Source of the DNA: Arthrobacter sp. Bi83
GTDB lineage: Bacteria > Actinomycetota > Actinomycetes > Actinomycetales > Micrococcaceae
Direction of reading: 5' to 3'
Assembly (NCBI RefSeq): GCF_918698095.1
Contig: NZ_CAKKLY010000043.1
Span: 1 to 41,787 of the forward strand
Length of the DNA: 41,787 nucleotides
The notes below the pieces were generated by a model. That model saw only the letters and a program-made list of their open reading frames with translations, did not search any database and was not told the origin of the DNA. Numbering within the stretch: the stretch's first letter is position 1; the number at the start of each line of letters is the position of its first letter. The position numbers and the translations under genes are program-made. Positions 32,938 to 40,093 of this stretch are shown here, one piece after another.

Positions 32938-34401
32938 ATGAGCGAAACGAAAGTGTTCCTCCTGCCCGACCTCGGCGAGGGCCTCACCGAAGCCGAACTC
33001 GTCAACTGGCTCGTGGCCGTGGGCGATGAAATCCGCGTGGACCAGCCCATCGCCGAAGTGGAGACGGCCAAGTCCATGGTGGAGGTTCCGTCCCCCTATG
33101 CCGGCACAGTCGCCGAGTTGCACGGTGAACCGGGCCAGACCCTGGACGTAGGCAAGCCGTTGATTTCGGTGACACCGGCAGGAATGCCGGTTGCGCCTGC
33201 AGAGACCAGGATCCCGCTGATTGACTCTGTCGAAACCGAGGCCGCCGAGACGGCCGCCGAAACCTACCGGGAAGAAGAAAAAGCCGGCTCAGGCAACGTA
33301 CTGATCGGCTACGGAACCCCAGGAGGAGCGGCAACAGTCCGCCGGACCCGCCCCCGGCGCGCAACATCGCAGGGTGAACCTGTGGAAACCAAAGTCGCCG
33401 AAGCCAAGCTGACCACTTCTGCCGACGACCTTCTTCTCCTGCGCACCCGCGTCCCAGGCAAGCTCGGCGCGGTCATCTCACCGCTCGTGCGGCGAATGGC
33501 CAAGGAGCACGGCGTCGATCTCGGGCACGTGCAGGGCTCGGGCGACAGCGGACTGATCATGCGCCGTGACATCGAGGCTGCAATCAAACCGCTGAGTGAG
33601 CCTGACGAAACCCCGCAGGTTGAGCGCGTCGAAACCCGGGACTCACCAAGCTCGACCGACGGCGTGATCGATCCCCGCACCGGACTCGGCATCGCAAGCC
33701 GCACTCCAGTCCGCGGCGTCCGCAAAGCCGTCGCCACCAACATGACGCGAAGTCGCTCGGAAATTCCGGAAGCAACGGTGTGGGTGGATGTTGACGCGAC
33801 CGTGCTCGTGGAGCTGCGCGCCGGGCTTAAGAAGGCCGACCCCCACACGCCAGGGCTGTTGGCCTTCATTGCACGTTTTGTCACGGCTGGGTTAAAAAAG
33901 TATCCGGAGCTGAACACGCGGATTGTCACCACCGAGGACACCGCCGGCGGCGAGCAGCAGGAGATCGTCGCTTTTGACGGCGTCAACCTTGGATTCGCCG
34001 CACAGACGGAGCGCGGCCTAGTTGTCCCGTCGGTCCGGAACGCCGACAAACTCAGCGCCCGCGAACTGGATGCGGAAATCCGTCGACTGACCGCCGTCGC
34101 CCGCGACGGCAAAGCGACCCCAGCAGAACTTGGAAGCGGAACGTTCACGCTGAACAACTACGGAGTGTTCGGCGTCGACGGCTCGGCAGCGATCATCAAT
34201 TACCCCGAGGTGGCGATACTGGGCGTCGGCCGGATCATCGACAAGCCGTGGGCAGTCAACGGGGAGCTCGCAGTCCGCAAGATCACCGAGCTGACGCTCA
34301 CCTTCGACCACCGAGTATGCGATGGGGGAACGGCAGGCGGCTTTCTCCGCTATGTTGCGGACGCCATTGAAAGCCCAAGCTCCTTGCTTGCGGACCTATG
34401 A
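32938..34401 (+). CDS. Dihydrolipoamide acyltransferase E2 component
   Basis: This 487-residue core subunit has an N-terminal lipoyl domain (1-80) with the lipoyl lysine K45 in ETAKSMVEV. A Glu/Ala/Lys linker follows, then a peripheral-subunit-binding domain (about 177-218, SPLVRRMAKEHGVDLGHV) and a second linker (about 219-250). The catalytic domain ends with FDHRVCDGG, where H458 and D462 form the active site; the more usual HRVVDG has Val at the Cys position. Both linkers contain relics of the genomic REP-like repeat. The E2 carries the acyl group from E1 to CoA; E3 is not in the window. It is the last of three tightly packed genes. Confidence 0.93.
   Translation: MSETKVFLLPDLGEGLTEAELVNWLVAVGDEIRVDQPIAEVETAKSMVEVPSPYAGTVAELHGEPGQTLDVGKPLISVTPAGMPVAPAETRIPLIDSVETEAAETAAETYREEEKAGSGNVLIGYGTPGGAATVRRTRPRRATSQGEPVETKVAEAKLTTSADDLLLLRTRVPGKLGAVISPLVRRMAKEHGVDLGHVQGSGDSGLIMRRDIEAAIKPLSEPDETPQVERVETRDSPSSTDGVIDPRTGLGIASRTPVRGVRKAVATNMTRSRSEIPEATVWVDVDATVLVELRAGLKKADPHTPGLLAFIARFVTAGLKKYPELNTRIVTTEDTAGGEQQEIVAFDGVNLGFAAQTERGLVVPSVRNADKLSARELDAEIRRLTAVARDGKATPAELGSGTFTLNNYGVFGVDGSAAIINYPEVAILGVGRIIDKPWAVNGELAVRKITELTLTFDHRVCDGGTAGGFLRYVADAIESPSSLLADL
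33219..33237 (+). repeat. Degraded REP-like copy in the first E2 linker
   Basis: GATTGACTCTGTCGAAACC resembles the GGTTGAGCTTGTCGAAACC core at about 15 of 19 positions. It lies in frame and encodes LIDSVET in the linker after the lipoyl domain. Confidence 0.5.
33594..33658 (+). repeat. REP-like copies in the second E2 linker
   Basis: GAGTGAGCCTGACGAAACC (33594-33612) and GGTTGAGCGCGTCGAAACC (33618-33636, 17 of 19 to the core) are followed by an inverted half copy, TCACCAAGCTCGACCGA (33642-33658). All are in frame and encode LSEPDETPQVERVETRDSPS between the subunit-binding and catalytic domains. Confidence 0.65.
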
Positions 34402-34467
34402 AGCTAATCACAGATTTGGGCTGCAGGGGCACCGAAGGGGTCATGCCGTCACGGATGCCGCGGTAGC

Positions 34468-34602
34468 CTACGAGCTTGCATCCGAGTGGTCGGTGCAGCG
34501 GACTGATGCTTGGAGACCGCCGCCGTCGTCACTATAGGACGTGACGTGGTTAGTGACGGCTTTGCATGTCTCGCAGAAGTGCCTATGTTGTTTGATCCCC
34601 AT
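34468..34602 (-). CDS. Small zinc-ribbon-like hypothetical protein
   Basis: This possible 44-residue protein (MGIKQHRHFCETCKAVTNHV then a Ser/Asp/Gly tail and RCTDHSDASS) has CxxC at 10-13, a later Cys at 36 and several His, consistent with a small metal-binding ribbon. A TATGAT hexamer ends six bases before the ATG, so the transcript could be leaderless; no ribosome site is present. The frame is also open upstream to 34674. It lies antisense-free in the gap of about 390 bp after the E2 gene. The rest of that gap shows nothing else. I do not know a named family, and coding is uncertain. Confidence 0.5.
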   Translation of the reverse strand: MGIKQHRHFCETCKAVTNHVTSYSDDGGGLQASVRCTDHSDASS

Positions 34603-34767
34603 GGCCAGATCATACCCAGCTATACATTTCGATTGAGTTACCGGGGCGATAGGTTCAGCAACTGAGCATCCCATCCTTGGTGGTGGAATGAGGACTTCCC
34701 AGTATCAATCTGCTTCCAGTGCGCTTCATGAGGCGGAAATTCATTGCGGCGTGGTTATGCTGCGTAG

Positions 34768-35364
34768 GTGCGATGCAGAATACGTTCACGGATGACCGTC
34801 AAACGGCCCAACTTGAACTGGCAGGATGAGCATGCCAACGCGATCCTGTCCTATCAGGCACTCAACGAACGTGTCGGGGATCGCGACGCCTTGATTTGGC
34901 AGTCGGCCGCGCTGGCCATGACGGCGCAGGCATTTCTGCTCACTATTGCGCTCGGTCATGACACCAGCCCGGCCGCTCGAAGTCTCGCCGCCATGCTAGG
35001 CATCGCCGTGACGGTCATGTCCGTCCAGTTGATGTTGAAGCATCGGTTATTCATGGCAACTGACGAATTGCTGATGATTGCCCTCGAGCGGCATATGGGT
35101 CTGTTGGTGAGCGCGGTGGATCATCCCGAGAAGATGGACTTCATCCGCGCGGACGGGGGCGTTCCGGTCCTGATCCAGAAGGCGCCGGCTAAAAACTGGA
35201 TATTGATTCCGAAAAGCGTCCACGTATGGATCATCGGGCTCAGTTTGTTCGCGTTGGTCAATCTTCTGCTACTTGCATTTTCCATTCCTGACGCACTTGG
35301 CGTTCCTTGTCCGTGGACGACGAAGCTTCCCTCGGGGTCCACGGAATGTGTCATTGCGCTGTGA
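34768..35364 (+). CDS. Hypothetical membrane protein (three predicted helices)
   Basis: This protein of 190-198 residues is unrecognised. It has a polar N terminus (RPNLNWQDEHANAILSYQAL), two adjacent hydrophobic helices (about 45-62 and 70-88 of the long form), an amphipathic middle part with DHPEKMDFIRADG, and a last helix (about 150-172, VHVWIIGLSLFALVNLLLLA). The layout, with two N-terminal helices, a cytosolic loop and a C-terminal helix, resembles small membrane-anchored sensors or effectors, but no motif supports that. Either GTG 34768 (used) or ATG 34792 could start it. A TATGCT six bases before the GTG suggests a leaderless message. It is flanked by gaps of 150 bp or more and looks monocistronic. 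Confidence 0.65.
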   Translation: MRCRIRSRMTVKRPNLNWQDEHANAILSYQALNERVGDRDALIWQSAALAMTAQAFLLTIALGHDTSPAARSLAAMLGIAVTVMSVQLMLKHRLFMATDELLMIALERHMGLLVSAVDHPEKMDFIRADGGVPVLIQKAPAKNWILIPKSVHVWIIGLSLFALVNLLLLAFSIPDALGVPCPWTTKLPSGSTECVIAL

Positions 35365-35515
35365 TCCACGATGCGCGGCAGATCGGCGCCCAAGGCAAGA
35401 ACTGAGTCTGGGGCCGGCTACCGGGACGGAAATTCAGCTCCCTGATTATCCCCAGTCTCATGGGTAGAATCGAGGCCTGAAGACCGCAGATGCTCCCCAG
35501 ATTTACGGAGAAACA

Positions 35516-36331
35516 ATGTCACGATGGCTCGACGTCGGCACGGACAACTATGTGCTGGTGACTGAAGGTTCGAAGCTCAATACCGGACTGATCTTGGGGA
35601 CGGAACGGGCAATGGTCATCGACACCGGTTGCGGACCCAGGCAGGGTCGGCAAATCCTGGACGCGGTCCGGGAGAAGACCTCACTGCCTTTGGTCGTAGT
35701 TAACACGCACGCGCACTACGACCACTTTTTCGGCAACGCCGTGTTCGCGGAAGCCGGCGCCACTGAATTCTGGGCACATGAAAACTGTGCGGAGGAGATC
35801 GGCGAAAACGGGGACGCACAGCGTGCCGCCGTGACCGGGCTGGAGCCCGAGATGGCTGCCGGCGAAGGCGACAACGTGGAACTCGTGGTGCCCAACGCGA
35901 TCGTCCGGGACCAGCCGGTCCTGGTGGACCTCGGCGGGCAGGCCGCCACCCTGTTCTACCTCGGCCGCGGACACACCGACGGAGACCTTTTGGTCGGCAC
36001 AACCACCACGCTCTACGCCGGCGATCTCGTGGAGCAGGGGTCCCACCCGTCTTTTGAAGACTCCTACCCGGAGGAGTGGGCCGACGCCCTGCGGCACCTG
36101 TCCGCGCTGCGCCACCGCTACGAGTTCCTGGTCCCAGGCCACGGGGAGCCGTGCAGCGACCGCTTCGTCAAGACGATAGCCGACACCATGTCCACTGCAG
36201 TCCGGCAGGCGCGCCAGTCGATCCGGGACACCCCCAGTGACGCGACCAAGGCAATTCCGGTCCTGCCCTATGGTCCGGAGCAGTCCCGCTGGTTTATCAA
36301 GCGCCTGCAGGAGACCCGGCCGCAGCACTGA
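35516..36331 (+). CDS. MBL-fold metallo-hydrolase
   Basis: This 271-residue protein has the metallo-beta-lactamase-fold metal motif THAHYDH (64-70, HxHxDH), a further His in RGHTDGD (about 151), the Asp in YAGDLVEQ (about 168) and the final PGHGEP. These features give a dinuclear zinc or iron hydrolase. The best general match is to glyoxalase II-like or quinolinase-type hydrolases; the substrate is unknown. GGAG lies six bases before the ATG. It stands alone between hypothetical genes. Confidence 0.88.
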   Translation: MSRWLDVGTDNYVLVTEGSKLNTGLILGTERAMVIDTGCGPRQGRQILDAVREKTSLPLVVVNTHAHYDHFFGNAVFAEAGATEFWAHENCAEEIGENGDAQRAAVTGLEPEMAAGEGDNVELVVPNAIVRDQPVLVDLGGQAATLFYLGRGHTDGDLLVGTTTTLYAGDLVEQGSHPSFEDSYPEEWADALRHLSALRHRYEFLVPGHGEPCSDRFVKTIADTMSTAVRQARQSIRDTPSDATKAIPVLPYGPEQSRWFIKRLQETRPQH

Positions 36332-36415
36332 ATCCAAGTAGTGCTGCGGTGGGCGGTACAAAAACAGGTAGAGACTACGCTGGGGGAGGCCGGCGGCTCG
36401 CTCTAGGTTGGGGTC

Positions 36416-36724
36416 ATGAAGACCGGTATCAGCGCAGCTATCCGCCGTTTCATCGAGAAGCACGTCGTAGCGGACGACCCTTACCCGGAGCGGTCCTGGC
36501 TGGACGCGCAGGACATGCCCCGGCTGGCGGTGCAGGTTCCCGAGACAGTGTCCGGTCTGCCCGTGACTCCCTTGCTTCCTCTGCCCGGCAGGCACTTCGG
36601 GCACCGCCGGGCCCACCCCTTCAACCGGCTCCGCGGTCGACACATGATGCCTGTGCATCATGACGACGGCGCCGTTGCCGACCGGCCCACGGACGAGCTG
36701 TTCAGGGGACGCTGGCCGTCATAA
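36416..36724 (+). CDS. Hypothetical small protein
   Basis: This 102-residue unrecognised protein has the compact opening KTGISAAIRRFIEKHVVADD and then a Pro-rich middle (PVTPLLPLPGRHFG). The Arg/His-rich end includes HRRAHPFNRLRGRHM. There is no membrane helix. TAGGTT ends six bases before the ATG, which would give a leaderless mRNA; there is no ribosome site. It may be a real lineage-specific gene because the frame uses regular high-GC third positions in its first half, but function is unknown and coding is only moderately certain. Confidence 0.5.
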   Translation: MKTGISAAIRRFIEKHVVADDPYPERSWLDAQDMPRLAVQVPETVSGLPVTPLLPLPGRHFGHRRAHPFNRLRGRHMMPVHHDDGAVADRPTDELFRGRWPS

Positions 36725-36773
36725 AGCACATGACTTGATCCTGCTCCAAGTTTGTGTGTGTACCATCGCCGCC

Positions 36774-36917
36774 ATGGGGAACTATTTAAGTGGTCAAGCC
36801 GCCCGGGAGTCGCGCCGAGAGATCCGGCGCCGCAGGCTTCGGATCGTGGCCTATGTGGGGCTGGCCGTGCTGGCAGTCGCCACGGCATTTGTGGTGGTGA
36901 TCGCCCTCCGGCGTTGA
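36774..36917 (+). CDS. Tiny single-pass membrane protein, 47 residues
   Basis: The N terminus is MGNYLSGQAARESRREIRRR, a basic cytosolic head, followed by one transmembrane helix (about 25-44, AYVGLAVLAVATAFVVVIAL) and a two-Arg end. TACCAT ends seven bases before the ATG, so the mRNA may be leaderless. I recognise no family. The positive head and a helix ending at the C terminus are typical of small membrane-complex subunits. Two more tiny membrane proteins follow within 450 bp. Confidence 0.55.
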   Translation: MGNYLSGQAARESRREIRRRRLRIVAYVGLAVLAVATAFVVVIALRR

Positions 36918-37094
36918 GTTGGTTGCAGCAAATGGCGGACACGCCGTGCTTTGACAGGATTTGTCGAACGCGTGACCTCTGGATAGTGTCGTGGGAAATC
37001 CAAATGGGGGATTCCACCGCTAGTACTGACGACGTGGCCAGGGCTGACCGTTCTGCATGCGTCGAAAGTGTCACCGCATCCTGGAGGTTCAACT

Positions 37095-37229
37095 GTGGCT
37101 CTCACCGACTTTGTTCTTTCGCTGTCCGGCCTGCTGGGCAGCCTGCTGATTCCTTTCGCCGGGCTCTACGGGCTGCTGCGGCTCAAGCGCCGCTCCGTCT
37201 CCTCGGCCGCTGCGCTCCGCGTGAAATAG
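37095..37229 (+). CDS. Tiny membrane protein, 44 residues
   Basis: It starts at GTG 37095 behind a perfect GGAGG with a 7-base spacing. The sequence ALTDFVLSLSGLLGSLLIPF is a hydrophobic helix, followed by a second short hydrophobic stretch and a basic tail, RLKRRS. The strong ribosome site and codon pattern argue that it is translated. Family and function are unknown. It sits two bases before the next tiny gene, suggesting coupling. Confidence 0.6.
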   Translation: MALTDFVLSLSGLLGSLLIPFAGLYGLLRLKRRSVSSAAALRVK

Positions 37230-37231
37230 CC

Positions 37232-37354
37232 GTGCCGTACATCGACATTAACCCCCACCGCAGCCGCCCCAAATGGTGGAGCTACGTTCTCTTGGCTGTA
37301 CTCTTGGTCGTCACCGCAGCCGTAGTGGCCGCTGCCCTCTTCCGCGGCTGGTAA
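37232..37354 (+). CDS. Tiny membrane protein, 40 residues
   Basis: It starts at GTG 37232, two bases after the previous stop, and ends at 37354, 94 bp before the MinD-like ATPase. The N terminus PYIDINPHRSRPKWWSY is polar and aromatic. One helix (about 18-36, LLAVLLVVTAAVVAAAL) follows, ending FRGW. There is no separate ribosome site, so translation would depend on the preceding gene. Function is unknown. Confidence 0.5.
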   Translation: MPYIDINPHRSRPKWWSYVLLAVLLVVTAAVVAAALFRGW

Positions 37355-37447
37355 CAGCCTTAAGGGCGCCAGCGCCTAGAATTGCTGTTTGAACCAATCC
37401 AATCGAGAAGCGCAGCTCACCCTGCTGTGAGTCCTGGGGGACCAAAC

Positions 37448-38686
37448 ATGCCCAAACCAGCGGATAACCAATTGGCCGAAGCGGACACCGACGCGGAGCA
37501 ACCGGAGCTCCGGCGCCGCCGTTCCCGCCGCCGAGACGGCGGCTCCTCCGACGACTGGACAGGATCCTTCGAAACCGTGACACCCGACACCACCACGGCG
37601 CCTGCACTTCCGGTCCGCAGCTCGTCCTGGGCCGAAGCAGCAGCCGTCGCGGACGCCCTCGCGGACACGCCCCCGGCCCCGCCGGCTCCGGCCCGCAGGC
37701 CGGCGGGAGCACCGCCGTCGTACGCTCCGGAACCTGCACAAAAAACGGAAGCACAGGCGTCGGACGTCACTGCCATGCCGACGTCGTTCGTCCGCGAGCA
37801 GAAGCCCCGCCCCAAGGGCGGTTTCCGTGGTTTCCTGTACCGCGCGACCGGTGGCTCCTGGAACATGGGCCCGAGCGCACGGGAGCGCGAGGAGGACGAG
37901 CTGGCCCGGCGCATCTCCCGCCAGCTGCAGGGCAGCTTCAACACCGCCGTGCTCAGCCTCAAGGGCGGCATCGGCAAGACCTCCACCACCGTGGGCGTGG
38001 GCCTCACCTTGGCCGAATTCCGCGGCGACCCGCCCTGCGCCATCGACGCGAACCCCGATTCCGGCGACCTCGTGGAGCGCGCCCTGGGCGAGGGCATCTA
38101 CCAGCAGGCCACCCCCCGCACCATCACGGACCTGCTCAAGAACATCGACTCCATCGACTCGCTGACCGGGCTGTCCCGCTATATGCACCATTCCGGCCGG
38201 CTGCATCTCATCGCAGGCGAGCAGGACCCCGAGGTCTCCGACTCGCTCACGGCCGAGGAGTACCTGCGGATCCGCAAGCTGATCTCCGGCTACTACTCCG
38301 TGGCATTGACCGACTGCGGCACCGGCGTGACACACAACGCGATGAGCGGGATCCTGCAGTCGGCGGACAACCTGATCATCGCCGCCGGCTACGCGGTGAG
38401 TGGCGCCAAGCGCGCCCGCAGCACCCTGCAGTGGCTCGCCAGCCACGGGTACGAGGACTTGGCCCGCAACGCGATCGTGGTGATCACGGACAAGGACGAG
38501 GTGTCCACCCGTGTGGACAAGGACGCGATCGAGGAGCACCTCGCCGGGATGTGCCGCCAGCTCATCGCCGTGCCGCACGACAGGGGAGTGGCCGACGGGG
38601 ACCTGGTGACCCTCGACCACCTGAAACCGGAGACGCGGCGGGCGTACAAGGAGATTGCCGCCGCGATCGTGGATGGCTACCGGTAG
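37448..38686 (+). CDS. MinD/ParA-like ATPase with long disordered N terminus
   Basis: This protein of about 412 residues starts at ATG 37448 behind GGGGGA. The first 100 residues are acidic, basic and Pro/Ala-rich low complexity, then a basic bridge GFRGFLYRATGGSW. The ATPase domain has the deviant Walker A LKGGIGKTSTTVGVG (near residue 170), AIDANPDSGDL (Walker A' region), TDCGTGVTHNAM and VITDKDE. The layout of disordered tail plus KGGIGKTS ATPase matches the EspI/MinD-like proteins seen with ESX type VII secretion and other membrane systems, rather than chromosome ParA, and no parB or parS is nearby. It follows tiny membrane-protein genes and precedes an acyltransferase; its partner is unknown. 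Confidence 0.8.
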   Translation: MPKPADNQLAEADTDAEQPELRRRRSRRRDGGSSDDWTGSFETVTPDTTTAPALPVRSSSWAEAAAVADALADTPPAPPAPARRPAGAPPSYAPEPAQKTEAQASDVTAMPTSFVREQKPRPKGGFRGFLYRATGGSWNMGPSAREREEDELARRISRQLQGSFNTAVLSLKGGIGKTSTTVGVGLTLAEFRGDPPCAIDANPDSGDLVERALGEGIYQQATPRTITDLLKNIDSIDSLTGLSRYMHHSGRLHLIAGEQDPEVSDSLTAEEYLRIRKLISGYYSVALTDCGTGVTHNAMSGILQSADNLIIAAGYAVSGAKRARSTLQWLASHGYEDLARNAIVVITDKDEVSTRVDKDAIEEHLAGMCRQLIAVPHDRGVADGDLVTLDHLKPETRRAYKEIAAAIVDGYR

Positions 38687-38717
38687 GGCGGTCATTGCCG
38701 TCTCACTTGGGAGAAGG

Positions 38718-39821
38718 ATGAACGACGCGCGCATCCGGCTGGATTCACTGACAGGATTGCGGTTTCTGGCCGCCATGCTGGTGGTCCTGTATCACGCATC
38801 TGTGACGCTGGTGCCCGAGATGTTCCCGCTCGTGTCCATGGGACAGACCGGCGTGACGTTCTTTTTCATACTCTCTGGATTCGTGCTCGCCTGGTCCATG
38901 AAGCCAAACACTCCTAAGAGGCAGTTCTACTGGCGCCGGTTCGCCAGGGTCTGGCCGCTGCATGCGCTCACGGCGGCTGCTGCGTTCGTGCTGATCCTGG
39001 CCACCCAGCGGGAGCAGTCCGTTCCCCAGCTCATCGCCACGCTGCTCCTCGTGCAGTCCTGGCACGCGGACCCGAGCTGGGTCTACGCCTACAACGGGGT
39101 GTCCTGGTCGCTCTCCTGCGAAGCCTTCTTCTACGCGGTTTTCCCGTTCCTGGCCGTGTTGCTTTCGCGTTTTCGAGCGAGGCAGCTCCTTCGTATCTGT
39201 GCGCTGGTTTTCGTCGCCGCGGCTTCTCTCTTGTCTGCACTTCTCGCGTTGCTCCCGGCGTTCGACTGGGGATCCCTGCTGTACACGTTCCCGGCGTACC
39301 GGGTGTCGGAGTTCACTGTGGGTGTCTGCCTGGCCATCGCGTTCAGGAAAGGCTGGAAGCCCAAGTTCGGTGTGGGCGTCGGAGCAGCCGCAGCCGTCGG
39401 TTCTGTCCTCGTGCTCGAAGTCGTCGCCGCCAACGTCCCGTGGCACATCGCCCCGGCGCTGGCGAGCACGCTCTGCATCCCAGGCTTCGCCCTCCTGATC
39501 TCGGCCTTCGCCAACCGCGACTCCACCGGTGGCCGCCGCACCCTCGTCAGTTCTCCCGTCATGGTGAGGCTAGGCGAATGGTCATTCGCCCTCTACCTGG
39601 TTCACGAGCTCGTTCTGCGGACAGCTCTGGAACTCGGCCCGGTGACCCTAGCGGAACGCGCCGCCTTCGCCGCCGTCGGCATCGCAGTATCCATTCCGCT
39701 TTCCGCGGGCCTCTTCACGCTGTTTGAACGTCCCATTGAGGCCAAGTTGAGGAGCATGTTCCTGCACAGGGGCCCCGTGGCGGACAGCCGTGAGCCCGAG
39801 GAAAGTCTGGCGGCAAAGTAG
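38718..39821 (+). CDS. Membrane O-acyltransferase (OafA/YrhL, acyltransferase 3 family)
   Basis: This protein of about 367 residues has ten hydrophobic helices and the family start RLDSLTGLRFLAAMLVVLYH, with the conserved active-site His. FFILSGFVLAWS, the YWRRFARVWPLH basic motif and SWSLSCEAFFYAVFP follow. It moves an acyl group, usually acetyl, from a cytosolic donor to a sugar or lipid outside. ATG 38718 has a GGGAGAAGG site directly upstream. It starts 31 bp after the ATPase stop on the same strand and could share its transcript. The target polymer is not evident from the locus; the polysaccharide cluster lies 9 kb away. Confidence 0.88.
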   Translation: MNDARIRLDSLTGLRFLAAMLVVLYHASVTLVPEMFPLVSMGQTGVTFFFILSGFVLAWSMKPNTPKRQFYWRRFARVWPLHALTAAAAFVLILATQREQSVPQLIATLLLVQSWHADPSWVYAYNGVSWSLSCEAFFYAVFPFLAVLLSRFRARQLLRICALVFVAAASLLSALLALLPAFDWGSLLYTFPAYRVSEFTVGVCLAIAFRKGWKPKFGVGVGAAAAVGSVLVLEVVAANVPWHIAPALASTLCIPGFALLISAFANRDSTGGRRTLVSSPVMVRLGEWSFALYLVHELVLRTALELGPVTLAERAAFAAVGIAVSIPLSAGLFTLFERPIEAKLRSMFLHRGPVADSREPEESLAAK

Positions 39822-39858
39822 CCCAGACAAGCTGTTTCGAGTCGGTGAGGGTTACTCG

Positions 39859-39996
39859 AACACAGACTCCGGTGACCTGATGGAGCCGGCCTTGGGCGTG
39901 GACATCTACCAGTAGGCCACTCCGCTGACCATCTCGGACCTGCACAAAACCATCGGCTCGAATGATTCGGTGACCGGGCTATCGCGCTGCATGCAG
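39859..39996 (+). pseudogene. Decayed fragment of the MinD-like ATPase gene
   Basis: Translated in frame, this 138-bp segment reads NTDSGDLMEPALGVDIYQ, stop, then ATPLTISDLHKTIGSNDSVTG and LSRCMQ. It matches codons 38051-38188 of the intact gene (NPDSGDLVERALGEGIYQ and so on) one to one without gaps, with a CAG changed to TAG at 39913. Nothing matching remains upstream or downstream, so it is a relic of a second copy or of gene conversion debris. It lies 37 bp after the acyltransferase stop. Confidence 0.85.
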
Positions 39997-40025
39997 GCGA
40001 ATTACATCGATTCTCCCGGATCCAC

Positions 40026-40093
40026 TATAATTTCGTCGTCTGCCATCGGCAGATGCTGACGTTGGCCTCTGCCAACCACAAGTGGGGGCCATA
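40026..40093 (+). promoter_or_regulatory. Promoter and structured leader of the repeat surface protein
   Basis: A perfect TATAAT -10 at 40026-40031 has no good -35. The leader then contains two short hairpins: CTGCC-ATC-GGCAG at 40040-40052 and GTTGGC-CTCT-GCCAAC at 40061-40076. The ribosome site GGGGG at 40084-40088 and the TTG start at 40094 follow. Confidence 0.55.

Noticed and set aside
36951..36989. Perfect TTGACA -35 ahead of the tiny membrane-protein gene at 37095
   Set aside because: No acceptable -10 at 16-19 bases; the nearest A/T-rich hexamer (GATAGT) is 25 bases away, so a promoter cannot be supported.
37376..38776. 466-codon minus-strand frame opposite the MinD-like ATPase
   Set aside because: Low-complexity Val/Gly/Arg-rich product; the plus-strand frame has intact Walker motifs.
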